64,000 nucleotides of DNA from Paeniroseomonas aquatica (GTDB taxonomy: Bacteria > Pseudomonadota > Alphaproteobacteria > Acetobacterales > Acetobacteraceae): NCBI RefSeq assembly GCF_030409335.1, contig NZ_JAUFPN010000150.1, forward strand, positions 1 through 64,000, read 5' to 3'. The first letter of the stretch is position 1, and each line of letters begins with the position of its first letter. Below are positions 1-9,359 of the stretch, one piece after another. The notes beneath the pieces were generated by a model, which saw only the letters and a list, made by a program, of their open reading frames with translations, did not search any database and was not told where the DNA came from. Both the position numbers and the translations under genes were made by a program.

Positions 1-1355
1 CACAGCGTGGCGACGGTGCCGGCGCCCGGCGCGCTCCGCAGGGCGAAGGCGCCGCCGGACTGCGCCGCCAGGCCCTGCACCATCGGCAGACCGAGGCCGG
101 TGCCGCGGCCGATCCCCTTGGTCGTGAAGAAGGGCTCGGTCGCCCGCGCCAGGGTCTCGGCATCCATCCCGCTGCCGTGGTCGGCGACCGCGAGGGCGAG
201 GTAGCATCCCGGCGCCAGCCCCGGGACCTCGCCGGCGCCGAGGCGCTGCGGCTCGGCGGTGATGTCGATGGTGCCGCCGTCCGGCATGGCGTCGCGCGCG
301 TTCTGCGCCAGGTTCAGCAGCGCCAGCTCCAGCTGGTTGGCATCGACGCAGGCGGCGGCGAGCCCGGGCGGGAAGCGGGTCCGCAGCACGTGCGCCGGGC
401 CGAGCGACTGGCGCAGCAGGTCGGACATGCCCTGCACCAGCCGCGGGAGGTCGACGGCGGCGGGATGCAGGGTCTGGCGCCGGCTGAAGGCCAGCAGGCG
501 CTGCGTCAGCGCCGCGCCGCGCGTCGCCCCCTCCGCGGCGTTGTCGAGCAGCCGGGCGATCCGCGCGTCGCAGGGCGGCAGGCGCTTGCGCAGCAGCGCC
601 AGGCTGCCGAGGACCACGGTCAGCAGGTTGTTGAAGTCGTGCGCGATGCCGCCGGTGAGCTGGCCGATCGCCTCCATCTTCTGGGCCTGCCGCAGGCTCG
701 CCTCGGTGGTGCGGTGCTCGGCCACCTCGGCGCGCAGCCGGGCGTCCAGCGCCTCGAGTTCCCGGCGCTGCTCGAGCAGCGCGACGCGCAGCCGCTGGTA
801 CTCGCCGAACTGCGCGCTGGAGCGGCGGCAGCTGATGGTCAGCGCCAGCAGGAAGACGCCGATCATCGCGCCCGCCGCCAGGCCGCGGCCGGTGCCCTCC
901 GCGGCGAGGCGGCCGGCGATCGGGCCGCCGGCGCAGAGGGTGAAGCACAGCACCGTCGGCAGGTGGGCGTAGTGCAGCGCGGCCGCCCCGGCGCACATCC
1001 CGCCGACGACGAAGACCCAGAGCATCTGGTGCGTCTCGGAGGCCGGCCAGAGCCAGGCCGCGCCGCCGCCCCAGAGCAGCCCCGCCAGGGCGGCCAGGAT
1101 GCAGCCGGCCGCCTCCCAGCGGGCCAGCCGCGCCGCCGGGGCGGCGTCCCGCGCATGCGCCCGCCAGGCCAGCAGCCGCAGCGCGCCGAGGCCGAGGCCG
1201 GCCGCGAACCAGGCGGCCAGCCCGGCCGGCGGCAGCACGGCGCCGAGCAGCGCGACCATGATCGCGGCATTGACCACCGAGACGCCGACCGCCAGCGGCA
1301 CCTGCCGGAACACCGTCGCCAGCCGCTCGGCCCGGATCTCTAGCGCCGGCGACAT
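1..1355 (-). CDS. Membrane sensor histidine kinase (partial, runs off left edge)
   Basis: The ATG is at 1355 and the C-terminus lies beyond base 1. Residues about 17-165 hold roughly six hydrophobic segments without a recognisable ligand-binding fold. A short coiled linker follows, then a HisKA domain with the H-box [11 protein letters not shown] (phospho-acceptor His239). The ATPase domain shows [10 protein letters not shown] (N box), the G1 box ADHGSGM, the F box EPFFTTK and the G2 box GTGLGLPMV. The HisKA/ATPase part resembles that of the LOV kinase at 10380-13181, so the two may be paralogues. It is divergently transcribed from the chemosensory operon and shares its upstream region. Whether a receiver domain follows cannot be seen. 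The stimulus is unknown. Confidence 0.9.
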   Translation of the reverse strand, partial: MSPALEIRAERLATVFRQVPLAVGVSVVNAAIMVALLGAVLPPAGLAAWFAAGLGLGALRLLAWRAHARDAAPAARLARWEAAGCILAALAGLLWGGGAAWLWPASETHQMLWVFVVGGMCAGAAALHYAHLPTVLCFTLCAGGPIAGRLAAEGTGRGLAAGAMIGVFLLALTISCRRSSAQFGEYQRLRVALLEQRRELEALDARLRAEVAEHRTTEASLRQAQKMEAIGQLTGGIAHDFNNLLTVVLGSLALLRKRLPPCDARIARLLDNAAEGATRGAALTQRLLAFSRRQTLHPAAVDLPRLVQGMSDLLRQSLGPAHVLRTRFPPGLAAACVDANQLELALLNLAQNARDAMPDGGTIDITAEPQRLGAGEVPGLAPGCYLALAVADHGSGMDAETLARATEPFFTTKGIGRGTGLGLPMVQGLAAQSGGAFALRSAPGAGTVATL

Positions 1356-1669
1356 GCACAGGCCCGCCCCGCTGCTGGTTGCCGATGCGATACGTCGCGG
1401 TGCGACAGGTCCCGGCAAGTCATGGCGCAGTCGCCTTTGTTGCAGGCGGTGCCAGCAGGCGCCGAAGGCCGGTTCCGACCCGGTGGCGGGTGCTTGCACC
1501 AAAGAACGGCAAGAACGTTACTTACACCATCATCAACCAAATGCGATATAACCCCATTGGTTGATGCATCCATCACGTTCTGCAATCGATACCCATGTGG
1601 TCCGGTGTCGCGTGATGCGTTCCGGGGCCGGACATGGTAGTGCGGGGCCTCCCGTCCGCGGAGCGTGGT
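1356..1669. promoter_or_regulatory. Divergent promoter region between kinase and chemosensory operon
   Basis: This stretch of about 310 bases has no gene. Part of it (about 1500-1620) is clearly more AT-rich than its surroundings, as expected for promoters serving both directions. It contains a small palindrome GGTGC-TT-GCACC at 1489-1500, a TATAAC hexamer at 1547-1552 and the long inverted repeat listed separately. No convincing -35/-10 pair could be fixed by eye. Confidence 0.5.
1531..1566. repeat. Inverted repeat, possible operator or 5' leader hairpin
   Basis: CATCAACCAA at 1531-1540 is the exact reverse complement of TTGGTTGATG at 1557-1566, a 10-bp perfect match separated by 16 bases that include TATAAC. 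It lies about 105 bases upstream of the MCP start and about 175 upstream of the kinase start. The position suits a regulator-binding site over a promoter or a leader hairpin. No matching regulator was identified. Confidence 0.5.
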
Positions 1670-3604
1670 ATGGCCCTGGTCAAGACTGCCGACATCAGCC
1701 GCCTCGGCGTCGCGGCGCCCGCCAGGCCGGCGGTCGAGGCGAACGTCGCGCCCAGGGCCGGCCAGGTCCAGCGGCGCGGCCAGGACCGGGCGCGCGCCCG
1801 CCGGGAGAAGGCCGCCGAACGCATCGGCGGGGCGACCGAGGAGCTGGCCGCCGGCATCACCGAGGCCGGCGCCGCGGCCGAGCAGCTGCGCCAGGCGCTC
1901 GAGCAGATCGCCGCCGCCGCCGAGGAGACCGCCGGCGCCTCGCAGCAGTCGCAGGCGGCGATCGACAGCCTGGTCGGCGCCTTCTCGCAGGCCCGCGGCC
2001 GGGCCGAGCAGTCGCGGCGCAAGGCCGATGCGCTGCAAACCCTGCTGACCGAGGTGGGCGTCGAGATCGATGCCTCCACCGGCTGGTTCCAGGACAACGC
2101 GGCGCGGCAGATCCGCTCGGTCGAGGTGGTCACCACCCTCGAGCAGCAGGTCGGCAGCATCGACGAGATCACCACCACCATCGGCGACATCGCCGACCAG
2201 ACCAACCTGCTCGCCCTCAACGCCGCCATCGAGGCCGCCCGCGCCGGCGAGCAGGGCCGCGGCTTCGCCGTCGTGGCCGACGAGGTCCGCGCCTTCGCCG
2301 AGACCTCCGAGCGCAGCGCCGGGGAGGTGCAGGGCATCACCGACGCGATCCGCGCCGAGGTCCTCGAGATCGCCGCCCGCATCAAGGCGATGGCGACCCA
2401 GGCCCAGGCGGATGCCGAGGCCGGCCGCGGCGTGGTCGCCACGCTCGAGACCGTGCGCGGCGAGATGCACGTCATCGCCGAGGTCGCCCAGGCCGTGCTG
2501 CTCGCCGCGGTCGAGGCCGACGCCAGCGCCCGCGAGGCCCAGCGCGGCGCCGAGAAGGTGGCCAGCGCCGCCGAGCAGCAGGCCGCGGCCGCGGCCGAGG
2601 CGCAGCGCGCCGTGCAGCAGCAGCGCACCGCCCTCGACCAGAGCCAGCAGGCGGCGCAGTCCCTGGCCGGGCTGGCGGCCGAGCTGCAGGCCGGCGCCGC
2701 CAGCGCCTCCCGCATCGAGCACATCGCCTCCGCCGCCGAGGAGCTCTCGGCCACCGTCCAGGAATTGTCCGGCGCCGCCGGCGAGATCATGATCGCGATC
2801 GACCAGGTCAGCCGCGGCGCCCAGGCCCAGGCCGGCACGACCCAGGACTCGACCACGGCCATGGCGCAGATCGAGGCCGCCGCCAGCGCGACCGACACCG
2901 CCGCGGCCGGCGCCGGGGCGCGCATGGCGAAGGTCGCGCCGCTGCTGGCCGAGGGCCGCGACGCCATCGCCCGGCTCGGCGGCAGCATCGACGCCGCCCT
3001 GCGGGATGCCGAGGCGGTCGGCGCGCTGATCGCCTCGGTCGAGGGCGCCGGCCGCCGCATCGGCAAGATCGTCGACCGCATCGCCCTCGTCGCGGTGCAG
3101 ACCAACATGCTGGCGGTCAGCGGCGCGGTCGAGGCGGCCCGCGCCGGGGAGGCCGGGCGCGGCTTCGCCACCGTCTCGACCGACATCCGCAACCTCGCGC
3201 GGGATTCCGCCGAGAACGCCGACCGCATGAAGGACGTCGTCCGCCTCATCGGCGACCAGGTCGCCGCGGTGCAGCGCGAGCTGCTGCAGATCGCCGGCGC
3301 CTCCCGCGCCGAGCGCAGCAAGAGCGAGGCGATCGTGCAGCGCCTGGCCGCCGCCATCGCCGACACCGCCGGGCTGCGCGCCGGCGCCGAGGAGATCCGC
3401 ACCGGCGCGGGCGCGATCAGCGCCTCGATCCGCGAGGTCCTGACCGGCACGCGGCAGATCGCCGTCGCCGCCGAGGAGGCCGGCAGCGCCGCGATCGAGG
3501 CCGCCGCCGCCGCCCGGCAGCAGGCCCGCGGCACCGAGGACCTCGCCGTGGCGATCGAGGAGATCGCCGGCCTGGCCGACGAGCTGAACGGCACGGACGG
3601 CTGA
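1670..3604 (+). CDS. Soluble methyl-accepting chemotaxis protein with two signalling tips
   Basis: The product is 644 residues with no membrane segment and no recognisable sensor domain; nearly all of it is Ala/Glu/Gln-rich coiled coil. A canonical MCP hairpin tip lies near residues 172-215 ([17 protein letters not shown], then [12 protein letters not shown]). A second, divergent tip lies near 473-515 ([18 protein letters not shown], then [12 protein letters not shown]). MCP tips bind CheW and CheA, so the protein should nucleate the kinase complex encoded downstream. The start at 1670 was preferred over an in-frame ATG at 1634 because a GGAG sits just upstream and 1634 lacks one. It is the first gene of the operon, with CheW 5 bases downstream. 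Input may come from another protein, since no ligand domain is visible. Confidence 0.88.
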   Translation: MALVKTADISRLGVAAPARPAVEANVAPRAGQVQRRGQDRARARREKAAERIGGATEELAAGITEAGAAAEQLRQALEQIAAAAEETAGASQQSQAAIDSLVGAFSQARGRAEQSRRKADALQTLLTEVGVEIDASTGWFQDNAARQIRSVEVVTTLEQQVGSIDEITTTIGDIADQTNLLALNAAIEAARAGEQGRGFAVVADEVRAFAETSERSAGEVQGITDAIRAEVLEIAARIKAMATQAQADAEAGRGVVATLETVRGEMHVIAEVAQAVLLAAVEADASAREAQRGAEKVASAAEQQAAAAAEAQRAVQQQRTALDQSQQAAQSLAGLAAELQAGAASASRIEHIASAAEELSATVQELSGAAGEIMIAIDQVSRGAQAQAGTTQDSTTAMAQIEAAASATDTAAAGAGARMAKVAPLLAEGRDAIARLGGSIDAALRDAEAVGALIASVEGAGRRIGKIVDRIALVAVQTNMLAVSGAVEAARAGEAGRGFATVSTDIRNLARDSAENADRMKDVVRLIGDQVAAVQRELLQIAGASRAERSKSEAIVQRLAAAIADTAGLRAGAEEIRTGAGAISASIREVLTGTRQIAVAAEEAGSAAIEAAAAARQQARGTEDLAVAIEEIAGLADELNGTDG

Positions 3605-3609
3605 GGCCC

Positions 3610-5022
3610 ATGGGCACCGCCGCCGCCGGGGTGACGGCCACCGAGGTGCTGTGCTTCCGCGTCGCCGCGGAGACCCTGGCGCTGCCCGCCGCCGAGGTGG
3701 CCGAGATCATCCGCCTGCGCCCGGTCACCCGGCTGCCGCAGGGCCCGGCCAGCCTGCTCGGCCTCATCGCCCTGCGCGGCGGCATCCTGCCGGTGGTCTC
3801 GCTGGCCGGGCTGCTCGGCCTGGCCCAGGCCGCGGCCACCCCGGCCGCGCGCATCATCGTCCTGCAGCGGGGCCAGCGGGTCGGGCTGCTGGTCGATGCG
3901 GTGGCCGGCCTGGCGCCCGCCGCCGGGCAGCGGCGCCTCGAGCTCGCGCCGCTGCTGGCGCGGGACTTCGCCCAGGCGCTGCGCCGGGCCGAGGCGCCGC
4001 CGCCGGCCCCAACCGCCGCGCCGGCCGCCGCCCCGGAGCAGGCCCTGGCGCTGCTCGGCTTCACCCTGGCCGGGCAGCACTATGCCCTGCCGCTCGAGCG
4101 GGTGCTCGAGGTCGCCCGGATGCCGGCCGAGGTCACCGGCCTGCCGGCGGCGGATGCCGCCATGACCGGGGTGATGCAGCGCCGCGGCGGGCTGCTGCCG
4201 CTGGTCTCGCTGCGGGCGCTGCTCGGGCTGCCGGCGCCGGACCGGCGGGAGGCCCGGATCATCGTCGCCCGGCTCGGCGGGCGGCCGGGCGGGCACCGGG
4301 TCGGTCTGGTGGTGGATGCGCTGCAGGCCATCTGGCGGGTGCCGGGCGAGGCGGTGGAGCCGGTGCCGGCGGTGCTCACCCGCGGCGCCGGCGAGGCCCG
4401 CATCGAGGCCATCGTCCGCCACGACGGCGGCCGGCGGCTGGTCTCCATCCTCTCGACCGAGGGGCTGTTCGACCCGGCGACCGCCGCCCGCCTGCTCACC
4501 GGCCCCGACCAGGACGCGCATGCCATGACCAGCGAGGACGGCACCGCCGAGGGGCAGCAGTTCATCCTGTTCCGCCTGGGCGCGGAGCACTACGGCCTGC
4601 CCGTCGCCACGGTGGACGAGGTGATCCGCCACCCCCCTGCCCTCACCCGGGTGCCGCGGGCGCCGGACTTCCTGCTGGGGGTGATGACCCTGCGCGGCCG
4701 GGTGGTGCCGGTCATCGACCAGCGCCGGCGCTTCGAGGTCGCCGGCCAGGCCGGCGGCCGCGGCCGCATCATCGTCGTCACCGTCGACGGGCTGCAGGCC
4801 GGCTTCGCGGTGGATGCCGCCAGCGAGCTGCGCCGCATCGCGGCCGCCGAGATCGCGCCGGTGCCCGCGCTGGGCGACGAGGCCGGCGGCCAGGTCTTCG
4901 ACCGCGTCGCCACCCTCGCCGGGGATGGCCGCATGGTGCTGCTGATCGAGCCCCGGGCGCTGCTCGACCGGGCGGAGCGCGACCTGCTGGCCGGCATCGC
5001 CGCCGCCGTGCCCGCCGCGTGA
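3610..5022 (+). CDS. cheW: CheW-type coupling protein with three CheW domains
   Basis: The product is 470 residues, about three times a normal CheW. Three CheW-like folds follow one another: about 12-115 (LCFRVAAETLALPAAEV, then LLGLIALRGGILPVVSL), about 145-287 (LLGFTLAGQHYALPLERV) and about 316-455 (FILFRLGAEHYGLPVATV, then LLGVMTLRGRVVPVID). The segments between domains are Ala/Pro-rich. CheW links receptor tips to the CheA regulatory domain; three copies in one chain could bridge several receptor tips or kinases. An internal ATG at 4525 could give a single-domain product, but no strong ribosome site was seen. The stop overlaps the CheB start. Confidence 0.9.
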   Translation: MGTAAAGVTATEVLCFRVAAETLALPAAEVAEIIRLRPVTRLPQGPASLLGLIALRGGILPVVSLAGLLGLAQAAATPAARIIVLQRGQRVGLLVDAVAGLAPAAGQRRLELAPLLARDFAQALRRAEAPPPAPTAAPAAAPEQALALLGFTLAGQHYALPLERVLEVARMPAEVTGLPAADAAMTGVMQRRGGLLPLVSLRALLGLPAPDRREARIIVARLGGRPGGHRVGLVVDALQAIWRVPGEAVEPVPAVLTRGAGEARIEAIVRHDGGRRLVSILSTEGLFDPATAARLLTGPDQDAHAMTSEDGTAEGQQFILFRLGAEHYGLPVATVDEVIRHPPALTRVPRAPDFLLGVMTLRGRVVPVIDQRRRFEVAGQAGGRGRIIVVTVDGLQAGFAVDAASELRRIAAAEIAPVPALGDEAGGQVFDRVATLAGDGRMVLLIEPRALLDRAERDLLAGIAAAVPAA

Positions 5023-6173
5023 TCCGGCTTCTTGTCGTCGATGATTCGGCGCTGATGCGCCGGCTGCTGGCGACGGTCTTCGCCGGCGAGGCCGACTTCA
5101 CCCTGGCCTTCGCCCGCGACGGGCTGGAGGCGCTGGCCTGCCTCGCCGAATTCCGGCCGGACGTGATCACCCTCGACATCCACATGCCGCGGCTGGACGG
5201 GCTCGCCTGCCTCGACCGCATCATGCTCGAGCGGCCCTGCCCGGTGGTCATGGTCTCGGCCATGACCGAGGCGGGGGCCGACGCGACGCTGGAGGCGATG
5301 CAGCTCGGCGCGGTGGACTTCATCGCCAAGCCGGCGGGCGCCATCTCGCTGGCGATCGACGAGCTCGGGCCGCTGCTGGTGCGCAAGGTCCGCGCCGCCG
5401 CGCAGGCCCGGCTCCGCCGCTCGCTGCGGCTGGCCGAGCGGGTGCGGCATGCCGTCGCACCGCTGGTGCGCGAGACCGTCGCACCGCTGGTGCGCCAGGG
5501 CGTTCCGCCGCCCGGCGCCGCCCGGGCGGCGGAACCGCGGCCCCAGCCCCAGCCCCAGCCCCAGGCCCTGCCCCAGCCCCTGCCCCGCCCGCAGGCCGCG
5601 CCGGACCGCGTCGTGCTGGTGGGCACCTCGACCGGCGGCCCGCCGGCGCTGGATGCCCTGCTCTCGCCGCTGCCGGCGGATTTCCCCTGGCCCATCCTGG
5701 TCGCCCAGCACATGCCGGCGGTCTTCACCGGGCCGCTGGCGCGGCGGCTGGACCGGCTCTGCGCGCTGACGGTCGAGGAGGTGGTCCGGCCGCAGCCGCT
5801 GCGGCCCGGCCATGTCTACATCGGCCGCGGCGATGCCGACATCGTCCTGGCGATGCGGCCCGGCGGCCCGGTGGTCCAGGCCGCCCCCGCGCTGCCGGGC
5901 TATCCCTGGCATCCCAGCGTCGACCGGCTGGTGAACTCGGCGCTGCAGCACCTCGGCGCGCCGCGGCTGGTCGGGGTGCTGATGACCGGCATGGGCCACG
6001 ACGGCGCCGCGGCCATGACCCGGCTGCGCGCCGGGGGCGGCCGCACCATCGCCGAGGCCGAGGAGACCGCGGTGGTCTGGGGCATGCCGGGCGAGCTGGT
6101 CCGGGCCGGCGGCGCCGAGGCGGTGGTGCCGCTCGAGGCCATCGCCGCGACCCTGCTGGGCTGGCTGCGATGA
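5019..6173 (+). CDS. cheB: CheB protein-glutamate methylesterase/deamidase
   Basis: The 384-residue product starts with GTG, overlapping the CheW stop by four bases. An N-terminal receiver domain (1 to about 115) has the acidic pair DD at 8-9 and the phospho-acceptor Asp53 in LDIHMPR. A Pro/Gln-rich linker (about 140-190) follows, then the methylesterase domain with nucleophile Ser204 in VGTSTGG, His in AQHMP and Asp in TGMGHDGA. CheB removes methyl groups from, or deamidates, receptor glutamates and is activated by CheA phosphorylation, so this operon should have methylation-based adaptation together with CheR. The linker is unusually long and repetitive. Confidence 0.95.
   Translation: MIRLLVVDDSALMRRLLATVFAGEADFTLAFARDGLEALACLAEFRPDVITLDIHMPRLDGLACLDRIMLERPCPVVMVSAMTEAGADATLEAMQLGAVDFIAKPAGAISLAIDELGPLLVRKVRAAAQARLRRSLRLAERVRHAVAPLVRETVAPLVRQGVPPPGAARAAEPRPQPQPQPQALPQPLPRPQAAPDRVVLVGTSTGGPPALDALLSPLPADFPWPILVAQHMPAVFTGPLARRLDRLCALTVEEVVRPQPLRPGHVYIGRGDADIVLAMRPGGPVVQAAPALPGYPWHPSVDRLVNSALQHLGAPRLVGVLMTGMGHDGAAAMTRLRAGGGRTIAEAEETAVVWGMPGELVRAGGAEAVVPLEAIAATLLGWLR
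5541..5564 (+). repeat. (CCCCAG)4 hexanucleotide tract in the CheB linker
   Basis: Four perfect CCCCAG units encode a Pro-Gln repeat, followed by degenerate copies to about 5590. Just upstream, an 18-base segment (5454-5471) is repeated at 5478-5495, encoding VAPLVR twice. All units keep the frame, so copy-number change would only alter linker length. Confidence 0.85.
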
Positions 6174-7030
6174 ACGACGCGCCGCCGGCCGGCCCCGGCG
6201 CCCTGAGCGCGGAGGAGCTGGAGCGGCTCTGCCAGCTGGTCTACCGCAGCACCGGCATCGCCTACGGCGAGGCCAAGCGCTACTACGTCGAGCGCCGGCT
6301 GATCCAGCGCATGGCGGCGACCGGGACGCCGAGCATCGCCGGCTACCTCGCCCTGCTGCGCGCCGGCGGGCCGGAGCTGGAGCAGCTCATCAACAGCTTC
6401 ACGGTCAACGAGACCTACTTCTACCGGGAGCTGCACCAGCTCGAATGCCTCGGCCGGTCGCTGCTGCCCGAGATCGTCGCCCGGCGCGGCCCCGGCGACC
6501 TCGTGCGGATCTGGTCGGTGCCGTGCTCGACCGGCGACGAGCCCTATTCCATCGCGCTCTGGCTGCTGGAGAACTGGCCGCTGGTCGATGCCTACCACAT
6601 CGAGATCGTCGGCTCCGACATCGACACCCAGGCGCTGGCCGCGGCGCTGGCCGGGGATTTCGGCGAGCGGGCGCTGGCCCGGCTCGGACCCGAGGTGCTG
6701 GAGCAGTACTTCGAGCCGGCGCGGGACGGCCGCCGCCGCATCATCCGGGACCTGCGGGAATCGGTGCACTTCACCCGGGCCAACCTGGTGGATGCGGCCA
6801 GCGTCGCCGCCCAGGGCCGCTTCGACGTCATCTTCTGCCGCAACGTGCTGATCTACTTCGACGAGGCCTCACGCCTCCTGGCCGCGCAGCACCTGCTGGA
6901 GGCGCTCAACCCCGGCGGCTTCCTCTGCCTCGGCCACAGCGAGTCGATGGCCCGCATCTCGGAGCGCTTCACCCTGCGCCGCTTCGCGGATGCCATCGTC
7001 TACCAGCGGCCCCTCGCGGCGGCCGGCTGA
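6170..7030 (+). CDS. cheR: CheR chemoreceptor glutamate methyltransferase
   Basis: The 286-residue protein matches the usual CheR length. The helical N-terminal domain includes EAKRYYVERRL and FTVNETYFYRE, a typical CheR signature. The SAM-binding domain contains WSVPCSTGDEPYSIA and FDVIFCRNVLIYF. It adds methyl groups from S-adenosylmethionine to glutamates on MCP signalling helices, opposing CheB. The start overlaps the CheB stop (ATGA), and the stop shares one base with the CheA start, indicating translational coupling. Confidence 0.95.
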   Translation: MNDAPPAGPGALSAEELERLCQLVYRSTGIAYGEAKRYYVERRLIQRMAATGTPSIAGYLALLRAGGPELEQLINSFTVNETYFYRELHQLECLGRSLLPEIVARRGPGDLVRIWSVPCSTGDEPYSIALWLLENWPLVDAYHIEIVGSDIDTQALAAALAGDFGERALARLGPEVLEQYFEPARDGRRRIIRDLRESVHFTRANLVDAASVAAQGRFDVIFCRNVLIYFDEASRLLAAQHLLEALNPGGFLCLGHSESMARISERFTLRRFADAIVYQRPLAAAG

Positions 7031-8997
7031 TGGACGAGCTGCTCGAGCAATTCCTGGTCGAGGCGCCGGAGCTGGTGGAGCAGGCGGCCGAGGACCTGCT
7101 GGCGCTCGAGCGCGACCCGGCCGACGCCGCCCGGCTCGAGAGCGCCTTCCGCGCCTTCCACACGCTGAAGGGCTCGGTGGCGCTGTTCGACCTCGCCCCG
7201 CTGGGCCGGGTGCTGCATGCGGCGGAGGACCTGCTGGGCGCGGTGCGGGAGGGCCGGCGCCCGGCCGACCGGATGCTGTGCGACGCGCTGCTCGGCTGCC
7301 TCGATGCCGCCGGGCGCTGGATCGGCGGCCTCGGCCACGGCGGCGCGCTGCCGGCCGCCGCGGCGGCCGAGGCCGGGCGGCTCGAGGCCGGGCTGCGCCG
7401 GCTGCTGGCCCCGGCGGGGGAAGCGCCCGCCGCGCCCTGGCTGCCCGCCCTGCTGGCGCGGGAGGCGGCCGCGGTGGCCGCGGCGCGGGCGGCGGGCCTG
7501 CCGCTGACCGCGCTGCGCTTCCTGCCCGCCGCGGACTGCTTCTTCCTCGGCGAGGATCCCGTCGCCCTGCTGCGCACGCTGCCGGGGCTGGCCGCGCTGC
7601 ACCTGGCGCTGCGCGAGCCCTGGGCGGCGGAGGCCGTCGAGCCCTTCACCTGCAACCTGGCGATCGAGGCGCTGAGCACCGCCCCCGCCGCGGCGCTGCG
7701 CCAGGCGCTGCGCTTCGTCGCCGACCAGGCCGAGCTGGTCGCGCTGCCCGAGGCAGCGCCCGAGGCGCCGCCCGAGCCGCCGGCCGAGCCGCCGCCGGAG
7801 CCGGAGGGCGAGGCCGCCACGCGCAGCCTGCGGGTCGATGCCCGGCGGATCGACGGGCTGCTCGACCTCGCCGGCGAGCTGGTGGTGGCGCGCAACGCCC
7901 TCGCCCAGGCGACCGCCCGGGCCGCCGCCCGGGACCCGGCGCTGCGCCAGGCGCTCGGCCCCGGCGAGGCGGAGCTGGAGCGCGTCGTCCGCCGGCTGCA
8001 CCGCGCCGTCCTCGACCTGCGGATGACGCCGCTGTCGCGCTGCTTCCGCCGCTTCCCCCGGCTGGTGCGGGAGACCGCCGCCCGGCTGGGCAAGAGCATC
8101 GAGCTCGAGATCCTGGGCGAGGCGGTGGAGGCGGACAAATCCCTGGTCGACGGGCTGTTCGAGCCGCTGCTGCACGTGCTGCGCAACGCCATCGACCATG
8201 GGGTGGAGCCGGCCGCCGCCCGCCTCGCCGCGGGCAAGCCGGCGGCCGGGCGGCTGCGGCTCGAGGCGCGGCGGGAGGGCGACCGGATCCTGGTCCTGGT
8301 CGCCGACGACGGCGGCGGCCTCGATGCCGCCCGCCTGCGCCAGGCGGCGAAGCAGCGGCGGCTCCTGCCGGCGGCGGCGATCGACGCGCTGGACGACGCC
8401 GCCGCGGCCGACCTCGTCTTCGCCCCCGGCTTCTCCACCGCCGCGGCGGTGACCGAGCTGTCCGGCCGCGGCGTCGGGATGGCCGCGGTGCGCAGCGCGG
8501 TGGAGGGCATGGGCGGCCGCGTCACCCTGGCCAGCCGCCCCGGCCGGGGTGCGACGGTGCGCATCGCCCTGCCGCGGGCGGTGGTCGTCACCACCGTGCT
8601 GACCGTCCGGCTCGGCGAGGAGGATTTCGGCATCCCGATCGATGCGGTGCTGGCGACCGCCCGCATCCCGCTCGGGGACATCCAGCGGCTCCGCCACGGC
8701 GAGGCCTTCGTGCGCCAGGACCGCACCATCCCGCTGCTGCGGCTGGCCGGCCTGCTGCGGCGGCCGGCGCCGCCGCGCCGCGGCCGGCACGCCCAGGTGC
8801 TGATCGCCGATTGCGCCGGCCAGCCGGTCGGGCTCGAGGTGGATGGCGTCGCCGGGCGGCTGGACGTGCTGCTGCGGCCGCTGGACGGGCTGCTCGCCGG
8901 CATGCCCGGCCTGCTCGGCGCGGCGCCGCTGGGCGACGGCCGGGTGCTGATCGTGCTCGACCTGCCGGAGCTGGTCGGCGCGGAGCCGGCGGCATGA
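7030..8997 (+). CDS. cheA: CheA chemotaxis histidine kinase
   Basis: The 655-residue product has an Hpt (P1) domain with phospho-acceptor His44 in AFHTLKGS. A P2-like segment around 150-245 (FLGEDPVALLRTLPGL) and an Ala/Pro/Glu linker follow. Next come a dimerisation region (LLDLAGELVVARNAL), an ATPase domain (HVLRNAIDHGVE, DDGGGLD, GRGVGMAAV) and a C-terminal CheW-like P5 domain. CheA phosphorylates CheB and a CheY-type partner under receptor control. It is the centre of the operon, between cheR and a STAS-like gene, each with overlapping junctions. No C-terminal receiver is fused, so the separate receiver at 9360 is its natural output. Confidence 0.95.
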   Translation: MDELLEQFLVEAPELVEQAAEDLLALERDPADAARLESAFRAFHTLKGSVALFDLAPLGRVLHAAEDLLGAVREGRRPADRMLCDALLGCLDAAGRWIGGLGHGGALPAAAAAEAGRLEAGLRRLLAPAGEAPAAPWLPALLAREAAAVAAARAAGLPLTALRFLPAADCFFLGEDPVALLRTLPGLAALHLALREPWAAEAVEPFTCNLAIEALSTAPAAALRQALRFVADQAELVALPEAAPEAPPEPPAEPPPEPEGEAATRSLRVDARRIDGLLDLAGELVVARNALAQATARAAARDPALRQALGPGEAELERVVRRLHRAVLDLRMTPLSRCFRRFPRLVRETAARLGKSIELEILGEAVEADKSLVDGLFEPLLHVLRNAIDHGVEPAAARLAAGKPAAGRLRLEARREGDRILVLVADDGGGLDAARLRQAAKQRRLLPAAAIDALDDAAAADLVFAPGFSTAAAVTELSGRGVGMAAVRSAVEGMGGRVTLASRPGRGATVRIALPRAVVVTTVLTVRLGEEDFGIPIDAVLATARIPLGDIQRLRHGEAFVRQDRTIPLLRLAGLLRRPAPPRRGRHAQVLIADCAGQPVGLEVDGVAGRLDVLLRPLDGLLAGMPGLLGAAPLGDGRVLIVLDLPELVGAEPAA

Positions 8998-9251
8998 GCG
9001 TGGCGCTCGAGGACGGCGCCATCCGGCTGCGCGGCGCCTCCGCGGTCGAGGATGCCGAGGCCCTGCTGGCCCTGCTGCAGGCCGAGCCGCGGCGGCCGGT
9101 GGACCTGCGGGCGGCGGAGGGGCTGCATGCCTCGGTCGTCCAGGTCCTGCTGGCGCTGCGGCCCGAGGTCCTCGGCCCGGCGGCCGACCCCTTCGTGACC
9201 CGCTGGCTGCTGCCCCTGCTGGCCGGGCCGCCGCGGCCTGAGCCAAATTGA
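8994..9251 (+). CDS. Small STAS-like protein in chemosensory operon
   Basis: The 85-residue product starts with ATGA overlapping the CheA stop. The pattern of a beta-rich start (VALEDGAIRLRG), an alternating middle (PVDLRAAEGLHASVVQVLLAL) and amphipathic helices resembles a short STAS domain. The usual phosphorylatable Ser/Thr after the Asp is not clear. Small STAS proteins in such operons can act as phosphorylation-dependent docking switches; here that is inference from position and fold pattern only. Confidence 0.6.
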   Translation: MSVALEDGAIRLRGASAVEDAEALLALLQAEPRRPVDLRAAEGLHASVVQVLLALRPEVLGPAADPFVTRWLLPLLAGPPRPEPN

Positions 9252-9359
9252 TGCAATACGGCAACGCCGTCCTGTCAATGTGCCGGCGGTGCGGCTACGA
9301 CATGGCCGCGGTGCGGACCTTCCCGGCATGAGCGCGTGCGGGCGCGACGGAGCGATGAC

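Noticed and set aside
177-1343. Open frames on the plus strand opposite the first histidine kinase
   Set aside because: Gln/Arg/Ala-rich shadow of the kinase, with no motifs.
4525-5022. Separate single-domain CheW gene starting at 4525
   Set aside because: The frame continues without a break from 3610, and no strong ribosome site lies before 4525, so one three-domain protein is preferred.
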